Source of the DNA: Blastococcus sp. HT6-30
GTDB lineage: Bacteria; Actinomycetota; Actinomycetes; Mycobacteriales; Geodermatophilaceae
Length of the DNA: 64,000 nt
Assembly: GCF_039729015.1 (NCBI RefSeq)
Contig: NZ_CP155792.1
Location: forward strand, 3,492,001-3,556,000
Direction: 5' to 3'
A program made the position numbers and the translations under genes. The notes below the pieces were generated by a model. That model worked only from the letters and a program-made list of their open reading frames with translations. It was not told the DNA's origin and did not search any database. Numbering within the stretch: the first letter of the stretch is position 1; each line of letters opens with the position of its first letter. Below are positions 8,616-17,396 of the stretch, piece by piece.

Positions 8616-8626
8616 CGGTCGGACCA
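8616..8626. promoter_or_regulatory. Putative GntR/FCD operator, copy 3
   Basis: CGGTCGGACCA, containing the perfect palindrome GGTC-n-GACC, upstream of tctA. Reverse complement TGGTCCGACCG matches the other two sites except at one central base. Confidence 0.5.
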
Positions 8627-8770
8627 TTAGGCCAATGAGCTTGGAACCGTAATACACGTGGTCTCCGTCACCAAGCCCGGAGGGTCACCCCATGATGAGG
8701 TGGCGTGTTCCGTGACCGGTGGAGGCCATGACCGCAGGGGCGGCGGCGCCCGGGCCGCGCGCCGAACCGG

Positions 8771-9985
8771 TCAGCCGGCGAGCGCCGGCTCGGCGGCGTG
8801 CTCGGCGGGCACATGCAGGAGCTGCTGGAAGACGGCGACGACGACCGCCCCGACCGCGGCGGCAACGACCGCCACCACGAAGGCCAGGTTGGCTCCGGCG
8901 ACGTCGACGATCTTACCCGCGGCCGAGGCGCCCACGGCCACCCCCAGGCCCAGTGCGGTGCCGATCCAGGTGAACGCCTCCGTCACCGCCGACCGGGGAA
9001 CCAGGAGCTCGGCCAGGGTGAAGGAGCTGATCAGCGAGGGTGACACCGCCACGCCCGCGACGACCACGAACGGCACCATGACCCAGATGTCGTCGATGAA
9101 CAGCAGCGGGACGACCAGCACGGTGAGCAGGATGAGCGCGCCGACCAGCCGGAGCCGGAGGGGCAGCCGCCAGTGGATGGCCCCCCAGCCGATGCCGCTG
9201 GCCATCGAACCCACCGCCAGGCTGGCGATGAGCACGCCGGACAGCGACATGGCGTCCCGCTCGTCGGCGAACGCGACCAGCGCGATCTCCAGCGTGCCGA
9301 GGATGGCGCCCACGGCGGCCCCGACGACGAACAGGACGCGCAGACCCGTGGTGCGGATCGCCGACGGACCCTGCCGGCTCGCGTGCCCGTGCGGCTCTGG
9401 CTCGGTGCGGCGCTGCGCGGCGAACAGCAGGCTGCCCACGGTGGCGAGGGTGAACGCCGTGACCACGCCCGAGGTTGCGTGTCCCGTCGTGGAGAGGAAC
9501 GTGACCAGCACCGGGCCGACGATGAAGACGAACTCGTCGACGACGGACTCCATCGCCAGCGCGGTGTGCAGCCGGTGGCTGCCGCGCAGCAGGTGGGTCC
9601 AGCGGACGCGGATCATCGAGGACACCGGCGGGATGCAGGCCCCGGCCAGGCCCGCGGAGGTGAAGACGATCCAGAGCGGCCAGGCCTCGCGCACGGAGAA
9701 CAGGAAGACCAGGCCGGAGAGGACGAAGACGGCCAGCACCGGCAGCAGCACCCCGCGCTGGCCGTGCGTGTCGGCCCACCGCCCCAGCAGCGGCCCCGCG
9801 ATCGCCGTCGTCACCGCCCCCACGGCGGCCACGGCGCCGCCGAGTCCGTAGGAGCCGGTCTCCGACGCGACCAGCAGGACCGAACCCAGCCCGACCATCG
9901 AGAGGGGCAGCCGGCCGATGAAGGCGGCGAGCACCATCGGCAGGGCGTGCGGCGTCCGCAGCACCTGCAGGTACGGATTGGGCAC
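8771..9985 (-). CDS. MFS transporter
   Basis: 404 aa from GTG 9985 (GGAGG 11 nt upstream). Another GTG at 10027 and an ATG at 10096 are in frame but lack a clear ribosome site. Twelve hydrophobic segments and the loop 2-3 motif GRWADTHGQRG identify a major facilitator. The substrate cannot be predicted; an efflux role is typical for this general type. It stands alone, separated from tctA upstream regulation and from pckG by the hairpins at 10082-10140. Confidence 0.8.
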   Translation of the reverse strand: MPNPYLQVLRTPHALPMVLAAFIGRLPLSMVGLGSVLLVASETGSYGLGGAVAAVGAVTTAIAGPLLGRWADTHGQRGVLLPVLAVFVLSGLVFLFSVREAWPLWIVFTSAGLAGACIPPVSSMIRVRWTHLLRGSHRLHTALAMESVVDEFVFIVGPVLVTFLSTTGHATSGVVTAFTLATVGSLLFAAQRRTEPEPHGHASRQGPSAIRTTGLRVLFVVGAAVGAILGTLEIALVAFADERDAMSLSGVLIASLAVGSMASGIGWGAIHWRLPLRLRLVGALILLTVLVVPLLFIDDIWVMVPFVVVAGVAVSPSLISSFTLAELLVPRSAVTEAFTWIGTALGLGVAVGASAAGKIVDVAGANLAFVVAVVAAAVGAVVVAVFQQLLHVPAEHAAEPALAG

Positions 9986-10081
9986 GAGGGGGGTTGCCTC
10001 CGCAGAACGGGAAGGGGCGGCAGCCACGCTAACCGACCCGCGGCGGACACGCTGTGAGAGCGGACCAGGCCGCGAACGGCC

Positions 10082-10140
10082 GGGGCCCGGAACCATGACG
10101 GTTCCGGGCCCCGGTCCAGGCCCTCCCGCACGCGGGAGGG
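10082..10140 (-). terminator. Double hairpin terminator of pckG
   Basis: The first hairpin is a perfect 13-bp stem (10082-10094 with 10100-10112) with a 5-nt loop. The second is an 8-bp stem (10121-10128 with 10133-10140) with loop CACG. Both lie directly after the pckG stop. Confidence 0.8.
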
Positions 10141-10147
10141 GCGTCGC

Positions 10148-11962
10148 TCAGGCCAGACGGCTCTTCAGGATCTCCAGCTCGTCCCACATGGTGCTGGGCA
10201 GCTTGTCACCGAACTTCTCGAACCACTCGGTGATCTGCGGGATCTCCTCGCGCCACTCCTCCGGCTTCACGGCGAGGGCCTTCTCGACCTCGTCCGGGGT
10301 CGTGTCCAGGCCGGAGATGTCGAGCGAGTCGACCGTGGGCACGTGGCCGACCGGGGTCTCGACGGCGGCAGCGGTGCCCTCGAGGCGCTCGACGACCCAC
10401 TTGAGCACGCGGCTGTTCTCGCCGAAGCCCGGCCACAGGAAGCCGCCGTCCTCGTCGCGCCGGAACCAGTTGACGTAGAAGATCTTCGGGAGCTTGGTCG
10501 CGTCGGCCTGCTTGCCCGTGTTCACCCAGTGGGAGAAGTAGTCACCGGCGTTGTAGCCGATGAACGGCAGCATGGCGAACGGGTCGCGACGGACCACGCC
10601 GACGGCCCCGGTCGCGGCCGCGGTGGTCTCGGACGAGAGCGTGGCGCCCATGAAGACGCCGTGGTTCCAGTCCCGGGCCTCGGTGACCAGTGGGATCGTC
10701 GTCTTGCGACGGCCGCCGAAGAGGATCGCCGAGATGGGCACGCCCTTGGGGTCCTCGTACTCCGGCGCCAGGATCGGGCACTGGGCGATCGGGGTGCAGA
10801 AGCGGCTGTTCGGGTGGCTGGAGAGCTCGTCGCTGTCCGGCGTCCAGTCCCGGCCCTTCCAGTCGGTCAGGTGGGCCGGCGGCTCGTCGGTCATGCCCTC
10901 CCACCAGACGTCGCCGTCGTCGGTGAGGGCGACGTTGGTGAAGACCGAGTTGCCCTTGTCGATCGTGCGCATGGCGTTCGGGTTGGTGTCCCAGCCGGTG
11001 CCCGGGGCGACGCCGAAGAGGCCGTACTCCGGGTTGACGGCGTAGAGCCGGCCGTCCTCACCGAACCGCATCCAGGCGATGTCGTCGCCGATCGTCTCCA
11101 CCTTCCACCCGGGGATGGTGGGCTCGAGCATCGCCAGGTTCGTCTTGCCGCACGCCGAGGGGAAGGCGCCGGCCACGTAGTAGACCTTCTGCTGCGGGCT
11201 GGTGAGCTTGAGGATCAGCATGTGCTCGGCCAGCCAGCCCTCGTCGCGGGCCATGACCGAGGCGATGCGCAGGGCGTAGGCCTTCTTGCCCAGCAGGGCG
11301 TTGCCGCCGTAGCCGGAGCCGTAGGACCAGATCATGCGCTCCTCGGGGAACTGCACGATGTACTTGGTCTGGCTGCACGGCCACGGGACGTCGGACTGCC
11401 CCGGCTCCAGCGGGGCGCCGAGGGAGTGCATCGCCGGCACGAACGGGCGGTCGGTGCCCATCGCCTCGAGGATGCGGCTGCCGATGCGCGCCATCACGCG
11501 CATGGAGACGACGACGTACTCGGAGTCGGTGATCTCGACGCCGAACATGGGATTCTCGGCCTCGACCGGACCCATGCAGAACGGGATGACGTACATGGTC
11601 CGGCCGCGCATGCACCCCCGGTACAGCTCGGTCATGATCGACTTCATCTCGTTCGGGTCCATCCAGTTGTTGGTGGGACCCGCGTCGGCCTCGTCGACCG
11701 AGCAGATGAAGGTGCGGTCCTCGACGCGCGCGACGTCGCTGGGGTCGGAGGCGCACCAGTAGGAGTTGGGCTTCTTCTCCAGCGGCCGGAAGGTGCCGGC
11801 GTCGACCAGCTTCTGGGTGAGTCGCGCCGACTCCTCCTCGCTGCCGTCGACCCAGACCACCTGGTCCGGCGTCGTCAGCTCGGCCATCTCGCGCACCCAG
11901 GCCAGCAGGCGGGCGTGCGTGGTGGGGGCATTCTCCAGACCTGGGGTGGCCACGGTGGTCAC
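10148..11962 (-). CDS. pckG: Phosphoenolpyruvate carboxykinase (GTP)
   Basis: 604 aa from GTG 11962, preferred because GGAG lies 5 nt upstream and the length fits the family; an in-frame ATG at 12019 adds 19 residues without a ribosome site. It converts oxaloacetate and GTP to PEP, CO2 and GDP, the gateway to gluconeogenesis. FPSACGKTN at about 267-275 is the kinase-1a P-loop containing the hyper-reactive Cys. [10 protein letters not shown] is kinase-2, and [15 protein letters not shown] belongs to the oxaloacetate/metal site. A single-gene unit with its own terminator and an upstream inverted repeat at 12085-12104. Confidence 0.96.
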   Translation of the reverse strand: MTTVATPGLENAPTTHARLLAWVREMAELTTPDQVVWVDGSEEESARLTQKLVDAGTFRPLEKKPNSYWCASDPSDVARVEDRTFICSVDEADAGPTNNWMDPNEMKSIMTELYRGCMRGRTMYVIPFCMGPVEAENPMFGVEITDSEYVVVSMRVMARIGSRILEAMGTDRPFVPAMHSLGAPLEPGQSDVPWPCSQTKYIVQFPEERMIWSYGSGYGGNALLGKKAYALRIASVMARDEGWLAEHMLILKLTSPQQKVYYVAGAFPSACGKTNLAMLEPTIPGWKVETIGDDIAWMRFGEDGRLYAVNPEYGLFGVAPGTGWDTNPNAMRTIDKGNSVFTNVALTDDGDVWWEGMTDEPPAHLTDWKGRDWTPDSDELSSHPNSRFCTPIAQCPILAPEYEDPKGVPISAILFGGRRKTTIPLVTEARDWNHGVFMGATLSSETTAAATGAVGVVRRDPFAMLPFIGYNAGDYFSHWVNTGKQADATKLPKIFYVNWFRRDEDGGFLWPGFGENSRVLKWVVERLEGTAAAVETPVGHVPTVDSLDISGLDTTPDEVEKALAVKPEEWREEIPQITEWFEKFGDKLPSTMWDELEILKSRLA

Positions 11963-12435
11963 GGCGTCTCCATCCTCATGGGTTGCCGGGGCGGAGTCCT
12001 GCACCGGCGGTGGTGCCATACGGTCGCTCGGCCGCCTGCGCGGTCGATCGGATCGGGTCAGGGTACTAGCGGGGTCATGCCTCTGTAACCGAGACGAATG
12101 TTACGTATAGGACGTCTACCGCTGGACGGAGGTGGATGGTCCAGGGGTTCGTCGGCCGCGCTCCGGGCCGCCCATCGGGTTCCGGAGGCACACCGCGCAC
12201 AGGGGGGCAGCCTGCGCCATCGCGACTCCGGACGACCGGAGCGCGATCGGATCACGGCCCGGCCGCCGGTCAGTCCTGACCGTAGCCGGGCCCGATCCGG
12301 GCGGAGAAGGCGTCCCGGCCACCGGGCCCGGCCGCCGGCCGACCCGCGCGGCGCCCGCAGGTGCCGGCTGATCGCCGGGCGGCTCACGGGTACCGCGAGG
12401 GGTTGCCGCGCGGCGGCCGCGGATAGGAGGAGCCC
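11963..12435. promoter_or_regulatory. pckG upstream region with inverted repeat
   Basis: GTAAC-10 nt-GTTAC at about 12085-12104 may be an operator. On the minus strand TTACAG, 17 nt, TACCCT could serve as -35/-10 for pckG. The rest of this gap up to the next gene at 12436 is GC-rich with no gene I can support. Confidence 0.3.
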
Positions 12436-12654
12436 ATGACCGTCACCGATCCGGACGTGCCCGACCCGCTCAACGACCCGCGCACCCTGCAGGCGGACCC
12501 CGGCGCGCTCGGCGAGGGCGAGGACCTCGCCTCCGCCGCCGACGACCCCGTCGCCGCAGGCGAGGACGAGCTCGCCACGAGCGCGACGCCCGAGGACGGG
12601 CCCGGTGGCGGCGACGTCACCGGCGGCGCGTTCTCCGACGGCCCGTCGACCTGA
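12436..12654 (+). CDS. Small acidic protein, 72 aa
   Basis: AGGAGG at 12425-12430 precedes ATG. The product is strongly acidic and rich in Asp, Glu, Pro, Gly and Ala, with no hydrophobic core, so it is probably intrinsically disordered. There is no recognisable domain. Downstream is the 80-aa gene at 12749, on the same strand after a 94-nt gap. Confidence 0.6.
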   Translation: MTVTDPDVPDPLNDPRTLQADPGALGEGEDLASAADDPVAAGEDELATSATPEDGPGGGDVTGGAFSDGPST

Positions 12655-12748
12655 CCTGCAGTCGCCCGTGACGAAGCGGTCCGTTTCGATCCGGGGTGCC
12701 GCGGGGCACTGACCGGGACGTCCGAACCCGCACGACCGAGGAGGACCG

Positions 12749-12991
12749 ATGGCAACCGGTGAAACCGGCTTCGAGGACGTCTTCTACGACCTCGTCTCCG
12801 TCCAGTACCACTCGCTCAAGGCCGGGCACGACTACGGCCAGTACGTCCGGGACGCCGAGAACGCGGGCCTGGACGACGTCGCCGCGTTCTTCCGCGAGGT
12901 GATGGACCAGGACTCCCAGCGCGCCCGGCGCTGCCACGAGTTCCTGGGCCGGCTCCAGGGCACCGAGCAGGGCGGTCCGGCGACCCAGTGA
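12749..12991 (+). CDS. Small helical ferritin-like hypothetical protein, 80 aa
   Basis: GAGGAGG before ATG. Two long amphipathic helices are predicted (residues ~8-35 and ~42-68). His and Glu/Asp residues (H21, H27, E36, D55, H63 region) are reminiscent of half a ferritin-like bundle; the full diiron signature is not present. Short actinobacterial proteins of this type are usually stress-associated, but I cannot assign a function. Confidence 0.6.
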   Translation: MATGETGFEDVFYDLVSVQYHSLKAGHDYGQYVRDAENAGLDDVAAFFREVMDQDSQRARRCHEFLGRLQGTEQGGPATQ

Positions 12992-13022
12992 CGCCGCGGC
13001 GGGTCGGCGGGACGATGGGCGC

Positions 13023-13723
13023 GTGCTCACGACCCCGTTGACCCGCCGGTTCGGCCTGTCCACCCCCGTCGTCGGCGCGCCGATGGCCGGCGTCGCCGGG
13101 GGTGCGCTCGCGCGGGCGGTCTCCCTCGGCGGCGGGCTCGGCATGATCGGCGTCGGCAGCACGACGCCGGCGTCCTTCGTCGTGGAGGAGTGCGCGATCC
13201 CCCGCGCCGACGGCCGACCCTTCGGTGTCGGGCTGATGGCCTGGGCGCTTCCCGACCGGCCCGACCTGCTCGAGGCCACGATCGATGCGAGCCCGGACCT
13301 GGTCTCGGTCTCGTTCGGTGCGGCGGGCGCCTGGATCGGCACGCCGCTGCTGTTCTGCCCGGAGGGGCTCAACTCCCCCGCCGCCCGCGCCCGGGTGCGG
13401 GCCGCGGCCGGGGAGGACACGGTGCTCACCCGGTCCTTCGACGTCGCCCAGCGCCTGGCCTGGCCGCGCGCTGGCCGGGCCGCGCGCTGGCGAACGAGTT
13501 CTCCCGCACGTGGCACGGCCGGGAGGCGGAGCTGGCCCGGGACGAGGCCGCCGCGCAGCGGGTGGTCGACGCCCGGAAGACCGACGACCTGGAGCAGGCA
13601 CCGCTCTACGCCGGTGAGTCGGTCGGCCTGGTCACCGGGGAGCGCTCGGCCACCGACGTCGTCCGCGACCTCACCGCGAGCGCCGAGCAGGCGCTGCGGC
13701 GGGTGGCGGAGCTCCTGGACTAG
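13023..13723 (+). pseudogene. Nitronate monooxygenase, internally deleted and frameshifted
   Basis: The GTG start leads to a good N-terminus (TPVVGAPMAGVAGG, GGGLGMIGVG), typical of FMN-dependent nitronate monooxygenases. After DLVSVSFG the sequence jumps to GAAGAWIGT, which in full-length relatives lies roughly 100 residues later, so the catalytic and FMN-phosphate region is missing. A second lesion near 13468-13480 shifts frame: the conserved tail ALANEFSRTWHG is read in another frame and ends at 13723. Family members are ~320-350 aa; this remnant would be ~230. The region around the frameshift has an imperfect 16-bp tandem duplication (13459-13490). Not functional as it stands. Confidence 0.8.
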
Positions 13724-13746
13724 CGCGCCGCGGCGGCCCTTGCGGC

Positions 13747-14439
13747 TCAGACCGAGCAGCTGCCGTCGTCGCACCCTTCGGCCGCGGGGACGGTGATCAG
13801 CGGGTTCGCGTCGGCCCAGGCGCGCTCCAGCATCTGGAGCAGCAACTCGGCCGGCTGGGCACCCGCTGCGCCGTACTTGCGGTCGACCACGAAGAACGGG
13901 ACGCCGGTGGCACCGAGCGACTGGGCGGTGGCGCTGTCCTGCCGGACAGCAGCCAGGTAGCGCCGGTCGCCGAGCGCCTCACGCACCTCGGCCTCGTCCA
14001 GGCCCACCTGGACGGCGAACGGGACGAGCGAGTCGACGTCGAAGACGGACTTCCCCTGCTCGAAGTAGGCGTGCAGCAGGAGCTCCTTGAGCTCGTTGCG
14101 CTTGCCGTGCCCGGCGGCCAGGTGCAGCAGCTCGTGGGCCAGCAGGGTGTTGCCGCTGACGGCGTCGGTCAGGGAGTACTCCAGGCCCTCGCCGGCGGCG
14201 ACCTGCTCGACCTGCGCCATGTTCTGCCGCATCTGCTCGACGCTGGTGCCGTACTTGGCGGCCAGCGCCGGGAGCGTCGGGTGCACCTCGCCCTCGGGGG
14301 CGCTGGGGTCGAGCTGGAAGGAGCGCCACACGACCTCGACCTGGTCGCGGTGCGGGAACTTCTCCAGCGCGGCCTCCAGACGGCGCTTCCCGATGTAGCA
14401 CCACGGACACACGACGTCGGACCAGACCTCTACCTGCAT
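13747..14439 (-). CDS. DsbA-family oxidoreductase (FrnE-like)
   Basis: 230 aa with the CPWC active site at residues 11-14 in a thioredoxin fold, an inserted helical domain and the cis-Pro loop TGVPFFVVD. It lacks a signal peptide, so it is cytoplasmic, as FrnE proteins are. The tail ends in CDDGSC, a second Cys pair like the one reported in FrnE homologues. It probably acts as a disulfide isomerase or oxidoreductase in redox stress. It follows the FKBP gene on the same strand, with 43 nt between them. Confidence 0.88.
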   Translation of the reverse strand: MQVEVWSDVVCPWCYIGKRRLEAALEKFPHRDQVEVVWRSFQLDPSAPEGEVHPTLPALAAKYGTSVEQMRQNMAQVEQVAAGEGLEYSLTDAVSGNTLLAHELLHLAAGHGKRNELKELLLHAYFEQGKSVFDVDSLVPFAVQVGLDEAEVREALGDRRYLAAVRQDSATAQSLGATGVPFFVVDRKYGAAGAQPAELLLQMLERAWADANPLITVPAAEGCDDGSCSV

Positions 14440-14482
14440 GCCTGGCCCAACGTCGTTGCCTCTTCAACGATTCCGTGGAGGG

Positions 14483-14875
14483 TCAGCCGCCGGTGAAGGG
14501 GCGCACGCCGACGAGATCGACGACGAAGACCAGCGTGGCGCCGGGCTTGATGACGCCGCCGGCGCCGCGGTCGCCGTAGGCCTTGTGCGGCGGGATGGTG
14601 AGCCGACGACGTCCGCCCACCTTCATGCCGACGATGCCCTCGTCCCAGCCCTGGATGACCATGCCGACGCCCACGCGGAACTCCAGCGGGTCGCCACGGT
14701 CCCAGGAGGCGTCGAACTGCTCGCCGCCGTCGTGCGTCACGCCCACGTAGTGGGCGCTCACCAGGTCGCCGGCCTTGGCCTCCTGGCCCTCGCCCACGAC
14801 GAGGTCCTCGATCACCAGGTCGTCGGGGGCCGGTCCGGTCGGCGGCTCGACCTCGGGTCGGGTCAGCTCGGCCAC
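14483..14875 (-). CDS. FKBP-type peptidyl-prolyl cis-trans isomerase
   Basis: 130 aa from GTG 14875, AAGGGAG upstream. A single FKBP domain covers residues ~20-128. Conserved pocket residues are visible in YVGVTHDGGEQFDASW, FRVGVGMVIQGWDEGI and the AYGDRG loop. No signal peptide, so it is a cytoplasmic folding helper. The length matches the minimal FKBP12-like form. Confidence 0.92.
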   Translation of the reverse strand: MAELTRPEVEPPTGPAPDDLVIEDLVVGEGQEAKAGDLVSAHYVGVTHDGGEQFDASWDRGDPLEFRVGVGMVIQGWDEGIVGMKVGGRRRLTIPPHKAYGDRGAGGVIKPGATLVFVVDLVGVRPFTGG

Positions 14876-15022
14876 GGTTCTCCCTTCCGCGCCGGGGCGG
14901 TCCCGGCGCCGTCGCTCCCCATCCAAGCAGCGCACCGCGAGGGGTGCCGGACACCCGGCCCCCTCACTGGTTCCCGACGCCCTGACCGAGCGGACGGCGG
15001 CACGGCGTGCTGGGCTGGGCCC

Positions 15023-16732
15023 ATGGCCGCTGACCAGCCCGCGTGGTGGACCCGTGCCGTCGTCTACCAGGTCTACCCGCGCTCGTTCATGGACTCCGAC
15101 GGCGACGGCATCGGTGACCTCGGCGGCGTGCTGCTGCACCTGGACCACCTGGCCGACCTCGGCGTCGACGTCCTGTGGCTCTCGCCGGTCTACCCCTCGC
15201 CCCAGGCCGACAACGGCTACGACATCAGCGACTACACCGACATCGACCCGCTGTTCGGCTCGCTGGAGCAGCTCGACGAGCTGATCGCCGCGCTGCACGC
15301 CCGCGGGATGAAGCTGCTGATGGACCTGGTGGTCAACCACACCAGCGACCAGCACCCGTGGTTCCTCGAGTCGCGCTCGTCGACGGACTCCCCCAAGCGC
15401 GACTGGTACTGGTGGCGGCCGCCGCGCGGGGGCATGGCGGCCGGCGACCCCGGAGCCGAGCCGACCAACTGGCAGTCGTTCTTCTCCGGCCCGGTCTGGG
15501 AGCTCGACGAGGCGTCCGGCGAGTACTACCTGCACCTGTTCGACCGCCGGCAGCCCGACCTGAACTGGGAGAACCCCGAGGTCAGGGCGGCGATCCACGA
15601 CATGATGCGGTGGTGGCTCGACCGCGGGGTCGACGGCTTCCGCATGGACGTCATCAACATGATCAGCAAGGACGTCGCCGAGGACGGGCACCTGCACGAC
15701 GGCCCGCCCCTGCCCGGCTCCTCCCTCGGCGACGGCTCGGCGTCCTACCTGTGCGGGCCGCGGATCCACGAGTTCCTGGCCGAGATGCACCGCGAGGTGT
15801 TCGCCGGGCGGGACGGAGCGTTCCTCACCGTCGGCGAGATGCCCGGCGTCACCGTCGAGGAGGCCCGGCTGTTCACCGATCCGGCCCGCGGCGAGGTGGA
15901 CATGGTCTTCCAGTTCGAGCACGTCGGGCTGGACCACGGGACGTCGAAGTGGGACCTCCGCCCGCTGCGGATGCGCGACCTCAAGGCCTCACTCGGCCGC
16001 TGGCAGGCCGGGCTGGCCGACGTCGGGTGGAACTCCCTCTACTGGGACAACCACGACCAGCCCCGCGCGGTCTCCCGCTTCGGCGACGACTCCCCCGAGT
16101 TCCGCCGCGACTCCGCCACCTGCCTGGCCACGCTGCTGCACCTGCACCGGGGGACGCCGTACGTCTACCAGGGCCAGGAGCTCGGGATGGCGAACTTCCC
16201 GTTCACCTCGCTGGAGGACTTCCGCGACGTCGAGTCGCTCAACCACCACGTGCAGGCGGTGTCGGCCGGCCAGGACCCCGCGGAGGTGCTGGTCGCGCTG
16301 CGCACCATGAGCCGGGACAACGCCCGCACACCGGTGCAGTGGGACGCCTCCCCGAACGCCGGTTTCACCAGCGGGACGCCGTGGCTGGCCGTCAACCCCG
16401 ACCACGTCCAGTGGAACGCCGCGGCGCAGCGGGACGACGAGGGGTCGGTGCTGGCCCACTACCGCCGGCTGATCGCGCTGCGGCACGAGCTGCCCGTGGT
16501 GGCCCTCGGTGACTTCGCGATGCTGCTGCCCGAGCACGACGACGTGTACGCGTTCACCCGCTCGCTGGACGACGTCACGCTGCTCGTCGTCTGCAACCTG
16601 TCCCGGACGGCGTTCCGGCTGGCCGGGCTGCTGCCCGACGCGCCGGCCGCCGAGCTGGTGCTGGGCAATCTCCCCGGCGACGACCCGGCCGAGCTGCGCC
16701 CGTGGGAGGCCCGCGTCCTGCGGCTGCCCTGA
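15023..16732 (+). CDS. GH13 alpha-glucosidase / oligo-1,6-glucosidase
   Basis: 569 aa from ATG 15023. A (beta/alpha)8 alpha-amylase fold with the conserved regions in order: DLVVNHTSDQH (101-111), GFRMDVIN with nucleophile D209, LTVGEMPG with acid/base E272, and DNHDQPR with transition-state D345. The QPDLNWENPEVR motif after region I is typical of oligo-1,6-glucosidase and trehalulose-type exo-enzymes. It is cytoplasmic and releases glucose from short alpha-glucosides. No transporter or regulator for sugars is adjacent. Confidence 0.93.
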   Translation: MAADQPAWWTRAVVYQVYPRSFMDSDGDGIGDLGGVLLHLDHLADLGVDVLWLSPVYPSPQADNGYDISDYTDIDPLFGSLEQLDELIAALHARGMKLLMDLVVNHTSDQHPWFLESRSSTDSPKRDWYWWRPPRGGMAAGDPGAEPTNWQSFFSGPVWELDEASGEYYLHLFDRRQPDLNWENPEVRAAIHDMMRWWLDRGVDGFRMDVINMISKDVAEDGHLHDGPPLPGSSLGDGSASYLCGPRIHEFLAEMHREVFAGRDGAFLTVGEMPGVTVEEARLFTDPARGEVDMVFQFEHVGLDHGTSKWDLRPLRMRDLKASLGRWQAGLADVGWNSLYWDNHDQPRAVSRFGDDSPEFRRDSATCLATLLHLHRGTPYVYQGQELGMANFPFTSLEDFRDVESLNHHVQAVSAGQDPAEVLVALRTMSRDNARTPVQWDASPNAGFTSGTPWLAVNPDHVQWNAAAQRDDEGSVLAHYRRLIALRHELPVVALGDFAMLLPEHDDVYAFTRSLDDVTLLVVCNLSRTAFRLAGLLPDAPAAELVLGNLPGDDPAELRPWEARVLRLP

Positions 16733-16806
16733 GCTCCGGCGGTGCGGCAAGCCCTCGACACGCCGCCGCGGCGGGCCAGCATCGTCGGGAGGATCCGGGA
16801 GGGGCC

Positions 16807-17316
16807 ATGGACGACGAGCCACCGCCGCTGACGATCGTGCCCCCGGGCGAGGGGCGCACGGCCGACCTGGGGGACGGCGTCGGCGTCGCCGTCAAGCTGG
16901 CGGGCGCGGACACCGGCGGCTCGGTGGCCGTGGTCGAGCACCCGTTCGCGGTGGGGGCGTACGTGTCGGCCCACCTGCACACGCGAGGACGAGTACTCGA
17001 TCGTCGTCGAGGGGGAGATCGGCTTCCGCTCGGCGACCGGGAGGCCGTCCTCGGGCCGGGCAGCTACATCACCAGGCCCCGGGGCGAGATGCATGCCATG
17101 TGGAACGCCGGGACGGCACCGGCCCGCATGATCGAGATCATCAGCCCCGCGGGCTTCGAACTGTTCTTCCGCGACGTGGCCGACCTCGCCGAGGCCCGGA
17201 CGACCGACCCGGCCCCGTTCGTGGCGCTCGCCGCCTCCTACGGCCTGGAGTTCGGCGAGCCCGACTGGCAGGCCGACCTCCTCCGGCGCTACGGCCTCAC
17301 GCCACCCGCCTGGTGA
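16807..17316 (+). CDS. Cupin protein with two compensating frameshifts in its metal site
   Basis: 169 aa open frame from ATG 16807 (GGAGGATCC-like region upstream). Between 16984 and 17040 the open frame reads an Arg-rich nonsense stretch, while the neighbouring frame reads REDEYSIVVEGEIGFRSATG. Joined in that frame the protein contains G-x5-H-x-H-x4-E-x6-G, the exact cupin motif 1. Loss of one CG dinucleotide at ~16984 and one G at ~17040 explains both shifts and restores the outer frame. Motif 2 (PRGEMHAMWNAG) is intact. It is either a sequencing artefact or a protein that lost its metal ligand. Probable role: small-molecule or quercetin-like cupin, unspecified. Confidence 0.7.
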   Translation: MDDEPPPLTIVPPGEGRTADLGDGVGVAVKLAGADTGGSVAVVEHPFAVGAYVSAHLHTRGRVLDRRRGGDRLPLGDREAVLGPGSYITRPRGEMHAMWNAGTAPARMIEIISPAGFELFFRDVADLAEARTTDPAPFVALAASYGLEFGEPDWQADLLRRYGLTPPAW

Positions 17317-17353
17317 GCCCGGCGGTTCGTGGCCGGAGAGCTGGACAGCGCGC

Positions 17354-17369
17354 GGCCGGAGAGCCGGCC
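17354..17369. terminator. Short hairpin between cupin and MFS genes
   Basis: GGCCGG-AGAG-CCGGCC, a perfect 6-bp stem with tetraloop, in the 80-nt gap after the cupin gene. Weak terminator candidate. Confidence 0.35.
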
Positions 17370-17396
17370 CGGGCGGGGCCGTAAGCTCCCCTCCTC

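Noticed and set aside
8773-8788. GCCGGCG-AG-CGCCGGC hairpin as terminator
   Set aside because: Lies within the C-terminal codons of the MFS gene and is ordinary for such GC content.
13459-13490. 16-bp imperfect tandem duplication as sole cause of the nitronate monooxygenase frameshift
   Set aside because: Removing one copy (16 nt) does not restore the frame of the conserved tail; a net one-base loss is needed.
14438-15022. Upstream extension of the alpha-glucosidase frame
   Set aside because: Covers the FKBP gene in antisense; the GH13 homology and normal length begin at ATG 15023.
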